Positions 32,167 to 40,334 of a stretch of DNA of 64,000 nucleotides are shown piece by piece. Every line of letters begins with the position of its first letter. Position 1 is the stretch's first letter. Under the pieces are notes generated by a model. That model searched no databases and was not told the DNA's origin. It was given only the letters and a program-made list of their open reading frames with translations. Both the position numbers and the translations under genes were made by a program. This stretch comes from Pseudomonas sp. URMO17WK12:I11 (lineage in GTDB: Bacteria; Pseudomonadota; Gammaproteobacteria; Pseudomonadales; Pseudomonadaceae). The stretch covers positions 124,001 to 188,000 of the forward strand of contig NZ_VEDF01000006.1 of the NCBI RefSeq assembly GCF_007677725.1, given 5' to 3'.

Positions 32167-32697
32167 ATGCCTGCCGCTACCGCCGCCAGCCCCTGGTACA
32201 AGCACCTCTGGCCCTGGATCATCATCGCCATCCTCACCACCTCGGTGTGCCTGAGCCTGACCATGGTGAGCATTGCCGTGCACAACCCGGATAATCTGGT
32301 GAACGACAACTATTACGAGGCCGGCAAGGGCATCAACCGCTCGCTGGACCGCGAATGGCTGGCCCAGGGCCTTGGCCTGAAAGCCAGCGTGCACCTGGAC
32401 GAAGTGACTGGCGAGGTGCAACTGCGGCTGACTGGCGCCAGCGACCCGCAGCAGTTGGAACTGAACCTGATTTCGCCGACCCAGCCGGACAAGGACCGCA
32501 AGGTGTCGTTGAATCGGATCGAAGCCGGGCGCTACGTCGGGCAGTTGGACGACCAGGTCGAAGGACGGCGTTTCGTCGAGCTGCTGGGCAACCAGGACGG
32601 TCAGGTCTGGCGCCTGTTCGAGGAAGAGAAGGTCGCGCATGGCGTCACGTTGCAGCTTGGCGATGAAGCACTGCAAGGTGCCGAACATCAGCCATGA
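32167..32697 (+). CDS. fixH: FixH/CcoH family cbb3 assembly protein
   Basis: A 176-residue single-span membrane protein: one helix at residues 14-38 (WPWIIIAILTTSVCLSLTM) and a periplasmic domain beginning VHNPDNLVNDNYYEAGKGIN, the family hallmark. It stabilises cbb3 during assembly with CcoI, whose gene follows after 65 bases. The order ccoG-fixH-ccoI-ccoS is the standard CcoGHIS cluster. Confidence 0.9.
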   Translation: MPAATAASPWYKHLWPWIIIAILTTSVCLSLTMVSIAVHNPDNLVNDNYYEAGKGINRSLDREWLAQGLGLKASVHLDEVTGEVQLRLTGASDPQQLELNLISPTQPDKDRKVSLNRIEAGRYVGQLDDQVEGRRFVELLGNQDGQVWRLFEEEKVAHGVTLQLGDEALQGAEHQP

Positions 32698-32762
32698 AGC
32701 CTGTGATGACTCAGGGCGCCTCGCGAGCCTCGCGCGCCGTCACGATATGAGAGCGCTGCAAA

Positions 32763-35240
32763 ATGACCCAACCCACCCCCTGCTACCATTGCGCCTTGCC
32801 GGTCCCGGCCGGCAGCCGCTTCAGTGCCGTGGTGCTCGGCCAACCGCGGGCGCTGTGCTGCCCTGGCTGCCAGGCGGTGGCCGAATCGATCGTCGCCAGT
32901 GGGCTGGAGCATTACTACCAGCACCGTAGCCAAAGCAGCACCAACCCTGAAGCGCTGCCTAAGCAGCTGCGCGACGAACTGGCGCTGTATGACCGCCATG
33001 ACGTGCAGCAACGCTTCGTGCGCCACGCCGACGCGCTGGCCGAAGCCACCCTGCTGGTTGAGGGCATCAGTTGCGCCGCCTGTGGCTGGCTGATCGAAAA
33101 GCACCTGCGCAACCTGCCCGGTGTGGCCGAGGCGTGCCTGAACCTGTCCAACCACCGTTTGCGGCTCAGGTGGGACGACCAGCAACTGCCGCTTTCGCAG
33201 CTGCTCGACGAGCTCCGCCAGATCGGCTATGTCGCCCACCCTTACCAACCCGACCAGGCCACCGAACAGCTGGCCAAGGAGAATCGCAGCGCCTTGCGCC
33301 GATTGGGTGTCGCCGGGCTGTTGTGGTTCCAGGCGATGATGGCAACCATGGCCACCTGGCCTGAATTCAACATCGACCTGTCACCACAGCTGCACACCAT
33401 CCTGCGCTGGGTTGCGCTGTTTCTGACCATCCCCATCGTGTTCTACAGCTGTGCGCCCTTCTTCAAAGGTGCCGCCCGTGATCTGCGCACCCGCCACCTG
33501 ACCATGGACGTGTCGGTTTCGCTGGCCATCGCTCTGGCCTTCGCTGCCGGCATCTGGACCGCCGTCACCGGTAGCGGTGAGCTGTACTTCGACACCGTGG
33601 GCATGTTCGCCCTGTTCCTGCTCAGCGGTCGCTACCTGGAGCGGCGCGCACGCGAACGCACCGCCGCCGCCACTGCGCAGTTGGTCAACCTGCTGCCGGC
33701 ATCGTGCCTGCGCCTGGACAGTCACGGTCAAACCGAACGCATCCTGCTCAGTGAATTGCAGCGCGGCGACACCGTGCAAGTGCTGCCCGGGGCAGTGATA
33801 CCGGCGGATGGACGTGTCGTCGAAGGTCGCTCCAGCGTCGATGAATCACTGCTGACCGGCGAATACCTGCCGCAACCGCGACAGAGGGGCGAGCGCGTCA
33901 CGGGCGGTACGTTGAATGTCGAAAGCACCCTGAACGTGAGCGTCGAGGCCCTGGGCCCCGACTCGCGCCTGTCGGCCATCGTGCGCTTACTGGAACGGGC
34001 GCAGACGGAAAAACCGCGCTTGGCGCAAATCGCCGACCGCGCGTCGCAATGGTTCTTGCTCTTCTCGCTGTTGGCTGCCGTGGCGATTGGCCTGTGGTGG
34101 TGGCACCTGGACCCGGCACGGGCCTTCTGGATCGTCCTCGCCATGCTGGTGGCGACCTGCCCGTGCGCCCTGTCGCTGGCCACGCCGACCGCACTGACCG
34201 CCGCCACCGGCACCTTGCACAAGCTCGGCCTGCTGGTGACCCGCGGCCACGTGCTCGAAGGCCTCGACCAGATCGATACGGTGGTCTTCGACAAGACCGG
34301 CACTCTGACCGAAGGCCGCCTGACCTTGCACAGCATCCGTCCACTGGCAACCCTACCCGCCGACCGCTGCCTGGCCCTGGCCGCCGCCCTCGAGCAGCGC
34401 TCAGAGCACCCCATCGCCCGCGCCTTCGGCCGTACAGCTGCGCAGGCCGGGCAGGTACAGAACGTGCCAGGGCTGGGGCTGCAAGGTGAGGTTGAGGGGC
34501 AATCGCTGCGTATCGGCCAAGCCACCTTCGTCTGCGCCCTGAGCGGCGCCGCGGCGCCCGCTGCGCCCGAGCCACGCGGCCAATGGCTGTTGCTCGGCGA
34601 CGCTGATGGCCCTTTGGCCTGGTTCGGCCTGGACGACCGCCTGCGCGATGACGCCCCCGCCCTGCTTGCAGCCTGCCAGGCACGCGGCTGGCGTACCCTG
34701 CTGTTGTCCGGCGACAGCTCGCCGATGGTCACCGAAGTGGCTGTGCAACTGGGCATCGACCAAGCCATTGGCGGTCTGCGCCCGGATGACAAGCTGGAGC
34801 ATCTGCGTACCCTGCAGTCGTCCGGTTGCAAGGTGCTGATGCTGGGCGACGGGGTCAACGACGTGCCAGTGCTGGCGGCGGCCGATATCAGCATCGCCAT
34901 GGGCAGCGCCACCGACCTGGCCAAGACCTGCGCCGATGCCGTGCTGCTGTCCAACCGCTTGCAGGCTCTGATACAGGCCTTCGTCCTGGCCCGCCGCACC
35001 CGCCGCACCATCCACCAGAACCTGCTCTGGGCAACCCTGTACAATGGCCTGATGCTGCCGTTCGCCGCCCTGGGCTGGGTCACCCCGGTGTGGGCAGCCA
35101 TCGGCATGTCGGTCAGTTCGCTGATCGTGGTACTCAATGCCCTGCGTCTGACCCGCCTGCCCAAGGCGGCAAGCACGTGGTTACCCGCGCGCGATCCGGC
35201 GCCCTTTGCGAGGAAATCACCATGCCCGCCCTCTATGTGA
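32763..35240 (+). CDS. ccoI: Copper-exporting P1B-type ATPase CcoI/FixI for cbb3 assembly
   Basis: An 825-residue P-type ATPase that delivers copper for the CcoN active site. The N-terminus has extra cysteines (CYHCALP, CCPGC) typical of CcoI-type pumps, then a heavy-metal-binding domain with C104-A-A-C107. The membrane copper site is T-C466-P-C468, phosphorylation site D510-KTGT, and the hinge motif GDGVNDVP. Eight helices are expected. The C-terminal 19 bases overlap ccoS. Together with CcoG this gene completes the copper route to the oxidase. Confidence 0.96.
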   Translation: MTQPTPCYHCALPVPAGSRFSAVVLGQPRALCCPGCQAVAESIVASGLEHYYQHRSQSSTNPEALPKQLRDELALYDRHDVQQRFVRHADALAEATLLVEGISCAACGWLIEKHLRNLPGVAEACLNLSNHRLRLRWDDQQLPLSQLLDELRQIGYVAHPYQPDQATEQLAKENRSALRRLGVAGLLWFQAMMATMATWPEFNIDLSPQLHTILRWVALFLTIPIVFYSCAPFFKGAARDLRTRHLTMDVSVSLAIALAFAAGIWTAVTGSGELYFDTVGMFALFLLSGRYLERRARERTAAATAQLVNLLPASCLRLDSHGQTERILLSELQRGDTVQVLPGAVIPADGRVVEGRSSVDESLLTGEYLPQPRQRGERVTGGTLNVESTLNVSVEALGPDSRLSAIVRLLERAQTEKPRLAQIADRASQWFLLFSLLAAVAIGLWWWHLDPARAFWIVLAMLVATCPCALSLATPTALTAATGTLHKLGLLVTRGHVLEGLDQIDTVVFDKTGTLTEGRLTLHSIRPLATLPADRCLALAAALEQRSEHPIARAFGRTAAQAGQVQNVPGLGLQGEVEGQSLRIGQATFVCALSGAAAPAAPEPRGQWLLLGDADGPLAWFGLDDRLRDDAPALLAACQARGWRTLLLSGDSSPMVTEVAVQLGIDQAIGGLRPDDKLEHLRTLQSSGCKVLMLGDGVNDVPVLAAADISIAMGSATDLAKTCADAVLLSNRLQALIQAFVLARRTRRTIHQNLLWATLYNGLMLPFAALGWVTPVWAAIGMSVSSLIVVLNALRLTRLPKAASTWLPARDPAPFARKSPCPPSM

Positions 35241-35437
35241 TGATCCCGGCCGCCCTGCTGCTGGTCGGCGTGGCTGTGTATATCTTCTTCTGGGCGGTCG
35301 ACAGCGGCCAATACGACGACCTCGAGAGCCCTGCCCACAGCATCCTGTTCGATGACCAGGATCCGCGGCATCAGGCTGCGGTCAAAAACGACGAAACTGT
35401 CTCGACCGACGAACAGGAACGACCGCCCCGTGCATGA
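35222..35437 (+). CDS. ccoS: cbb3 oxidase maturation protein CcoS
   Basis: A 71-residue one-helix protein: MPALYVMIPAALLLVGVAVYIFFWAV, then the conserved DSGQYDDLESPAHSILFDD. CcoS is needed to insert cofactors into cbb3. It starts 19 bases inside the end of ccoI in another frame, and its own end overlaps the next gene by eight bases. Confidence 0.92.
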   Translation: MPALYVMIPAALLLVGVAVYIFFWAVDSGQYDDLESPAHSILFDDQDPRHQAAVKNDETVSTDEQERPPRA

Positions 35438-36113
35438 CCTGCTGCCTTTGCTGGGCTCAGCGCTGATCCTTGGCCTGCTGGGCAGCGGCCATTGCCTGGG
35501 CATGTGCGGCGGGCTGATGGGCGCCCTGACCCTGGCTATTCCGCCCGAACAACGCGCTCGGCGTTGGCGCCTGCTGCTGGCGTACAACCTGGGACGGGTA
35601 TTGAGCTATGCCGGCGCCGGCCTGCTGCTGGGCATAGCCGGGGTGGCGCTGGCCAACAGCCCGGGCGCCATGCTCCTGCGGGTGATCGCCGCACTCTTGC
35701 TGATCGCCATGGGCCTGTACCTGGCGGGATGGTGGAGCGGCTTGACCCGTATCGAAGCCCTGGGCCGGGGGCTGTGGCGGCACATTCAGCCACAGGCCTC
35801 GCGCCTGCTCCCGGTATCGAGCGTGCCGCGCGCAGTGTTGCTGGGTGCATTGTGGGGCTGGCTGCCCTGCGGCCTGGTGTACAGCACCTTGCTGTGGGCG
35901 GCCAGCCAAGGCAACGCCGGCTACAGTGCAGCGTTGATGCTGGCCTTTGGTGTGGGGACCTGGCCGCTGCTGTTGCTCACCGGGCTCGCCGCCCGGCGGC
36001 TAAACACGCTGTTGAGGCAACGCCGGGTACGGGTCGTCAGTGGCGTGCTGATCATGCTGTTTGGCCTGTGGACGTTACCCGGCCCGCACCAGCATTGGCT
36101 AATGGGGCATTGA
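35430..36113 (+). CDS. Sulfite exporter TauE/SafE (UreH/DsbD-like) membrane protein
   Basis: A 227-residue six-helix membrane protein beginning with GTG at 35430 (HDLLPLLGSALILGLLGSGHCLGMCGG). The SGHCLGMCGG motif and the later GWLPCGLVYS place it in the cytochrome-biogenesis/UreH-2 family, whose members handle copper or electrons. The gene overlaps ccoS, so it belongs to the ccoGHIS operon; P. aeruginosa has a homologue at the same place. A role in copper supply to cbb3 is inferred from context. Confidence 0.85.
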   Translation: MHDLLPLLGSALILGLLGSGHCLGMCGGLMGALTLAIPPEQRARRWRLLLAYNLGRVLSYAGAGLLLGIAGVALANSPGAMLLRVIAALLLIAMGLYLAGWWSGLTRIEALGRGLWRHIQPQASRLLPVSSVPRAVLLGALWGWLPCGLVYSTLLWAASQGNAGYSAALMLAFGVGTWPLLLLTGLAARRLNTLLRQRRVRVVSGVLIMLFGLWTLPGPHQHWLMGH

Positions 36114-36142
36114 TCGGCACGCCATCCTCGCCCCTGCGCGCC

Positions 36143-36156
36143 TTGATACAAATCAA
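36143..36156 (+). promoter_or_regulatory. Perfect Anr box of hemN with matching -10
   Basis: TTGAT-ACAA-ATCAA is a perfect Anr/FNR site. A -10-like TAGACT lies at 36179-36184, exactly where a class II FNR promoter needs it (site centre at -41.5, start near 36191). Confidence 0.9.
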
Positions 36157-36218
36157 CACAGTTTCCTACAGACATCCCTAGACTGCGGCTACCGCTGCAT
36201 TCTCCGGGGAACGCCCAC

Positions 36219-37601
36219 ATGCTCGACGACCTACGCTGGGATGCTGACCTGATCCGTCGCTACGATCTGGCCGGCCCACGCTACACCTCCTACCCGACCG
36301 CGGTGCAACTGCACAGCGAGGTAGGCTCGTTCGACCTGCTGCATGCCTTGCGCGAGAGCCGCCGCGCAGTGCGGCCGCTGTCGCTGTACGTGCACGTGCC
36401 GTTCTGCGCCAACATCTGCTACTACTGCGCCTGCAACAAGGTCATCACCAAGGACCGTGGCCGCGCCGCACCTTACCTGCAACGCCTGGAGCAGGAGATC
36501 CAGCTGATCGCCTGTCACCTGGACCCTAAACAGCGTGTCGAGCAGCTGCATTTCGGAGGGGGCACCCCCACCTTCCTCAGTCACGTCGAGCTGCGCCAAT
36601 TGATGGCCACCCTGCGTCATCATTTCACCTTGCTGGATGACGATTCCGGCGACTACGGCATCGAGCTGGACCCGCGCGAGGCTGACTGGTCGACCATGGG
36701 GCTGTTGCGCGAGCTGGGCTTCAACCGCGTCAGCCTTGGCGTGCAGGACCTGGACCCGACCGTGCAGCGGGCGGTCAACCGTCTGCAAAGCCTGGAGCAG
36801 ACCCGCAACCTGATCGACGCGGCACGCACGCTGCAGTTTCGCTCGATCAACCTCGATCTGATCTACGGCCTGCCGAAACAGAGCGTCGAAGGCTTCGCAC
36901 GCACTGTCGATGAAGTGATCCGCCTGCAGCCCGACCGCCTGTCGGTGTTCAACTACGCCCACTTGCCCGAGCGTTTCATGCCCCAGCGGCGCATTGATAG
37001 CCAGGACCTGCCGCCACCCGCACAAAAACTGGAAATGCTGCACAACACCATCGAGCAGTTGACCGCCGCGGGCTACCGCTACATCGGCATGGACCACTTC
37101 GCCCTGCCCGATGACGAGTTGGCGATGGCCCAGGAAGAAGGCACGCTACAGCGCAATTTCCAGGGCTACACCACCCATGGCCATTGCGACCTGATCGGCT
37201 TGGGGGTTTCCGCAATCAGCCAGATCGGCGACCTGTACTGTCAGAACAGCAGCGACCTCAACACGTACCAGGAAAGCTTGAGCAATGCCCAACTGGCTAC
37301 CCAGCGCGGGCTGATCTGCAGCCATGACGACCGTCTGCGCCGCGCGGTGATCCAGCAGCTGATCTGCCATTTCCAGCTGGATTTCGAGCCGATCGAAGAG
37401 GCCTTCACCGTCGATTTTCGTGGCTACTTCAGCGACCTGTGGCCGCAATTGCAGACCCTGCAGCGCGACGGCCTGATCAGCCTCGATCACAAGGGCATCC
37501 GCATTCTCCCAGCCGGCCGCCTGTTGGCCCGCTCGGTGTGCATGGTGTTCGATGCCTATCTGACGCTGCACAACCAACAGCGTTTCTCGCGGGTGATCTG
37601 A
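36219..37601 (+). CDS. hemN: Oxygen-independent coproporphyrinogen III dehydrogenase HemN
   Basis: A 460-residue radical-SAM enzyme that makes protoporphyrinogen IX without oxygen, feeding haem to cbb3 under microaerobic growth. The cluster motif is CANICYYCACNK (CxxxCxxC plus one more Cys), preceded by PRYTSYPT; the SAM-binding GGGTPTFL and IGMDHF follow. Length equals the usual HemN (about 457-460). The gene has a perfect Anr box 63 bp upstream and stands between the ccoGHIS operon and anr. Confidence 0.96.
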   Translation: MLDDLRWDADLIRRYDLAGPRYTSYPTAVQLHSEVGSFDLLHALRESRRAVRPLSLYVHVPFCANICYYCACNKVITKDRGRAAPYLQRLEQEIQLIACHLDPKQRVEQLHFGGGTPTFLSHVELRQLMATLRHHFTLLDDDSGDYGIELDPREADWSTMGLLRELGFNRVSLGVQDLDPTVQRAVNRLQSLEQTRNLIDAARTLQFRSINLDLIYGLPKQSVEGFARTVDEVIRLQPDRLSVFNYAHLPERFMPQRRIDSQDLPPPAQKLEMLHNTIEQLTAAGYRYIGMDHFALPDDELAMAQEEGTLQRNFQGYTTHGHCDLIGLGVSAISQIGDLYCQNSSDLNTYQESLSNAQLATQRGLICSHDDRLRRAVIQQLICHFQLDFEPIEEAFTVDFRGYFSDLWPQLQTLQRDGLISLDHKGIRILPAGRLLARSVCMVFDAYLTLHNQQRFSRVI

Positions 37602-37661
37602 TCACGCGCCATACTGCCCTTGGCCGTTAACGCCTGCCAGGCACCCAAGGCCCTTTAAGCA

Positions 37662-37684
37662 CCCCGGCAACCATCCTGCCGGGG
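37662..37684 (+). terminator. Terminator after hemN
   Basis: CCCCGGCA and TGCCGGGG form an eight-pair stem with a seven-base loop, followed by CTTTGT, 61 bases after the hemN stop and about 100 bases before anr. Confidence 0.7.
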
Positions 37685-37783
37685 CTTTGTCGATTCGCAC
37701 ACGTCTAGCGGACGCTGGCCTACACCCTATGTCGTGGGTTACCCTTACGACTTATGTGTGCTTTCCCACAAGGATCGATCCAA

Positions 37784-38518
37784 ATGTCCGAGCCAGTCAA
37801 ACTGCGCACCCATGCCCAGGCCCATTGCAAGGATTGCAGCCTGGCGCCCCTGTGCCTGCCTCTTTCACTCAATCTGGAAGACATGGATGCACTGGATGAA
37901 ATCGTCAAACGCGGTCGACCGCTGAAAAAAGGCGAGTTCCTGTTCCGCCAGGGTGACAATTTCGGCTCGGTCTACGCAGTACGCTCCGGCGCCCTCAAGA
38001 CCTTCAGCCTGAGCGACAGCGGCGAGGAGCAGATCACCGGCTTCCACCTGCCCAGCGAGCTGGTCGGCCTCTCCGGCATGGACACCGAAACCTACCCGGT
38101 GTCGGCCCAAGCCCAGGAAACCACGTCAGTCTGCGAAATTCCCTTCGAGCGCCTCGATGAACTGTCGGTCCAGCTGCCGCAGCTGCGTCGCCAGCTGATG
38201 CGAGTCATGAGCCGCGAGATTCGCGATGACCAGCAGATGATGCTGCTGCTGTCGAAAAAAACCGCCGATGAGCGCATCGCGACGTTCCTGGTCAACCTCT
38301 CGGCACGCTTCCGCGCCCGCGGCTATTCGGCGAACCAGTTCCGCCTGAGCATGTCGCGCAACGAAATCGGCAATTACCTGGGGCTGGCAGTCGAAACCGT
38401 CTCGCGCGTGTTCACCCGCTTCCAGCAGAACGGCCTGCTGCATGCCGAGGGCAAAGAAGTGCACATTCTCGACCCCATCCAGCTGTGCGCGCTGGCCGGT
38501 GGGGCGATGGAGGCCTGA
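37784..38518 (+). CDS. anr: Anaerobic/microaerobic transcriptional regulator Anr (FNR family)
   Basis: A 244-residue oxygen-sensing regulator. The 4Fe-4S ligands C15, C18 and C24 ([10 protein letters not shown]) and C117 (TTSVCEI) are all present, with FNR spacing. A cyclic-nucleotide-like sensor domain (about 30-130) is followed by the dimerisation helix and a helix-turn-helix with [10 protein letters not shown] (ExxSR reads TTGAT half-sites). AAGGA precedes the ATG. It probably controls the Anr boxes at 22603, 30552 and 36143 in this window, so the regulator lies next to three of its targets. Confidence 0.97.
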   Translation: MSEPVKLRTHAQAHCKDCSLAPLCLPLSLNLEDMDALDEIVKRGRPLKKGEFLFRQGDNFGSVYAVRSGALKTFSLSDSGEEQITGFHLPSELVGLSGMDTETYPVSAQAQETTSVCEIPFERLDELSVQLPQLRRQLMRVMSREIRDDQQMMLLLSKKTADERIATFLVNLSARFRARGYSANQFRLSMSRNEIGNYLGLAVETVSRVFTRFQQNGLLHAEGKEVHILDPIQLCALAGGAMEA

Positions 38519-38573
38519 CAGCTGGCATTAGCAGGTATACTGGCGCATTCGTTACTCCAGGATACCCGCAATA

Positions 38574-39122
38574 ATGCACAGCGACGCCTTCGACCTCAAA
38601 GCCCTGATCCGCCCGGTAGTGGATTTCCCCAAGCCGGGTGTGATCTTTCGCGACATCACGCCGCTGTTCCAGTCGCCGCGGGGGCTGCGCTACGTGGCCG
38701 ACCAGTTCATCGAGCGTTATGTCGAGGCGCAGTTCAGCCATATCGGCGCCATGGACGCGCGGGGCTTTCTGATCGGCTCGATCATCGCCCACCAACTGAA
38801 CAAGCCGCTGATCCTGTTCCGCAAGCAGGGCAAGCTGCCGGCTGACGTGCTGAGCGAAGGTTACCAGACCGAATATGGCGAAGCGTTCCTCGAGGTGCAC
38901 GCCGACAGCCTCTGCGAGGGCGACTCGGTGCTGATCTTCGACGACCTGATCGCCACCGGCGGTACCCTGCTGGCTGCCGCCAACCTGGTGCGCCGCACAG
39001 GCGCTGAGGTCTTCGAGGCCGCCGCGATCATCGACCTGCCCGAACTCGACGGCTCACGCCGCCTGCAAGCGGCCGGCGTGCCCACCTTCTGCCTCACCGC
39101 GTTTTCCCTCAGCGAGCGCTGA
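38574..39122 (+). CDS. apt: Adenine phosphoribosyltransferase
   Basis: A 182-residue purine salvage enzyme turning adenine and PRPP into [19 protein letters not shown] at the N-terminus and the PRPP-binding [13 protein letters not shown] near residue 125 are diagnostic; [11 protein letters not shown] with EYG is the flexible loop. It begins 55 bases after anr, with a TATACT box at 38536-38541 that could be its -10. It ends beside a short tandem repeat and converges on recR. Confidence 0.95.
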   Translation: MHSDAFDLKALIRPVVDFPKPGVIFRDITPLFQSPRGLRYVADQFIERYVEAQFSHIGAMDARGFLIGSIIAHQLNKPLILFRKQGKLPADVLSEGYQTEYGEAFLEVHADSLCEGDSVLIFDDLIATGGTLLAAANLVRRTGAEVFEAAAIIDLPELDGSRRLQAAGVPTFCLTAFSLSER

Positions 39123-39164
39123 GAGAACCAGCTGCGAGCGGCGAGAAAAAGCAGATTTGCTTTG

Positions 39165-39188
39165 GCTTGCAGCTTGCAGCTTGCAGCT
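39165..39188. repeat. Tandem heptamer (GCTTGCA)x3
   Basis: Three perfect copies of GCTTGCA plus GCT fill the end of the 65-bp apt-recR gap and run to the recR stop codon. Similar AGCTTGCAGC runs are common between genes in P. putida-group genomes. Confidence 0.7.
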
Positions 39189-39790
39189 CAGAGCGCGATG
39201 GGCTTGCGACCTGCGAAGGCATGGGCCAGGGTGCCGCCGTCTACCAGTTCCAGCTCGCCGCCCAGGGGTACGCCGTGGGCGATGCGGGAGGCGACCAGGC
39301 CTTTCTCGGCCAGCAGCTGCGCGATGTAGTGCGCGGTGGCTTCACCCTCGACCGTAGGGTTGGTCGCCAGGATCACCTCCGTGAAGCTGCCCTGCTCTTC
39401 GATGCGTGCCATCAATTGCGGCACACCGATCGCCTCTGGCCCCAGCCCGTCAAGGGGAGACAAGTGCCCCTTGAGCACGAAGTAGCGGCCGCGATAACCG
39501 GTCTGCTCCACGGCATACACGTCCATCGGCCCCTCCACCACGCACAACTGGGTGTCGTCGCGGCGCGGGTCACTGCACTGCGGGCACAGCTCCTGCTCGG
39601 TCAACGTGCGGCACTGACGGCAATGGCCAACGCCCTCCATCGCCTGGCCCAGCGCCTGGGCCAGGCGCAGACCACCACTGCGGTCGCGCTCGAGCAGCTG
39701 CAGGGCCATGCGCTGGGCGGTTTTCTGGCCCACGCCTGGGAGGGTGCGCAAGGCGTCGATCAGTTGGCGGATCAGGGGGCTGAAGCTCAT
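39188..39790 (-). CDS. recR: Recombination mediator protein RecR
   Basis: A 200-residue protein acting with RecF and RecO to load RecA at gaps. [20 protein letters not shown] is the N-terminal helix-hairpin-helix, the zinc finger is C-x2-C-x8-C-x2-C ([16 protein letters not shown]), and the Toprim domain holds [13 protein letters not shown] and a C-terminal Walker-like region. It is separated from the upstream ybaB by a strong terminator and has its own consensus promoter, so it is not simply part of the dnaX-ybaB transcript. Confidence 0.96.
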   Translation of the reverse strand: MSFSPLIRQLIDALRTLPGVGQKTAQRMALQLLERDRSGGLRLAQALGQAMEGVGHCRQCRTLTEQELCPQCSDPRRDDTQLCVVEGPMDVYAVEQTGYRGRYFVLKGHLSPLDGLGPEAIGVPQLMARIEEQGSFTEVILATNPTVEGEATAHYIAQLLAEKGLVASRIAHGVPLGGELELVDGGTLAHAFAGRKPIAL

Positions 39791-39820
39791 GGGTATGGCC
39801 TGAAAATCAATGAGGGGCGG

Positions 39821-39849
39821 TTTATACCCAGCACAGGCATGGGCGTCAA
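39821..39849 (-). promoter_or_regulatory. Sigma-70 promoter of recR
   Basis: On the minus strand TTGACG, 17 bases, TATAAA; the -10 ends about 31 bases before the recR ATG. It lies just beyond the ybaB terminator. Confidence 0.75.
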
Positions 39850-39891
39850 ATCGGTAGACCTTGGCGCAGCGCAATGTGCACAGGCGAAAAA

Positions 39892-39918
39892 AACCGCCGC
39901 TGTGGGGCAGCGGCGGTT
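39892..39918 (-). terminator. Rho-independent terminator after ybaB
   Basis: On the minus strand AACCGCCGCTG and CAGCGGCGGTT form an 11-pair stem with a five-base loop, followed by an uninterrupted run of T. It lies 18 bases after the ybaB stop. Confidence 0.9.
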
Positions 39919-39935
39919 CGGTGCAGGCCGATGCC

Positions 39936-40271
39936 TTAGAACGGCATCTTGAAGCCTGGGGGCAATTGCATGCCTGCGGTCATGTTGCCCATCTTGTCCT
40001 GGCTGTTCTGTTCGATCTTGCGCACGGCATCGTTCAACGCGGCGGCGATCAGGTCTTCGAGCACTTCCTTGTCGTCTTCCTCGGTCGACATCAGGCTCTG
40101 GTCGATGCTGACGCGCTTGACATCGTGACGACCGGTCATCACCACGCTCACCAGGCCGCCACCGGACTGGCCGGTGACTTCGGCGTTGGCCAGTTCTTCC
40201 TGCATCTTCTGCATTTTTTCCTGCATCTGCTGGGCCTGCTTCATCAGGCCGGCCATGCCACCTTTCATCAT
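39936..40271 (-). CDS. ybaB: Nucleoid-associated protein YbaB/EbfC
   Basis: A 111-residue DNA-binding dimer that coats DNA and affects nucleoid structure. [30 protein letters not shown], seen across residues 10-39, is the family's coiled-coil start, and [11 protein letters not shown] and [13 protein letters not shown] follow. It begins with two adjacent ATGs; I kept the first (40271). It is 63 bases after dnaX and most likely cotranscribed with it, as in most bacteria. Confidence 0.95.
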   Translation of the reverse strand: MMKGGMAGLMKQAQQMQEKMQKMQEELANAEVTGQSGGGLVSVVMTGRHDVKRVSIDQSLMSTEEDDKEVLEDLIAAALNDAVRKIEQNSQDKMGNMTAGMQLPPGFKMPF

Positions 40272-40334
40272 GGGGTATACCTCGATTGGGTCATGTGCTG
40301 CGCCACGGCACGGGTCCGGGCGCATGGTTATCGA

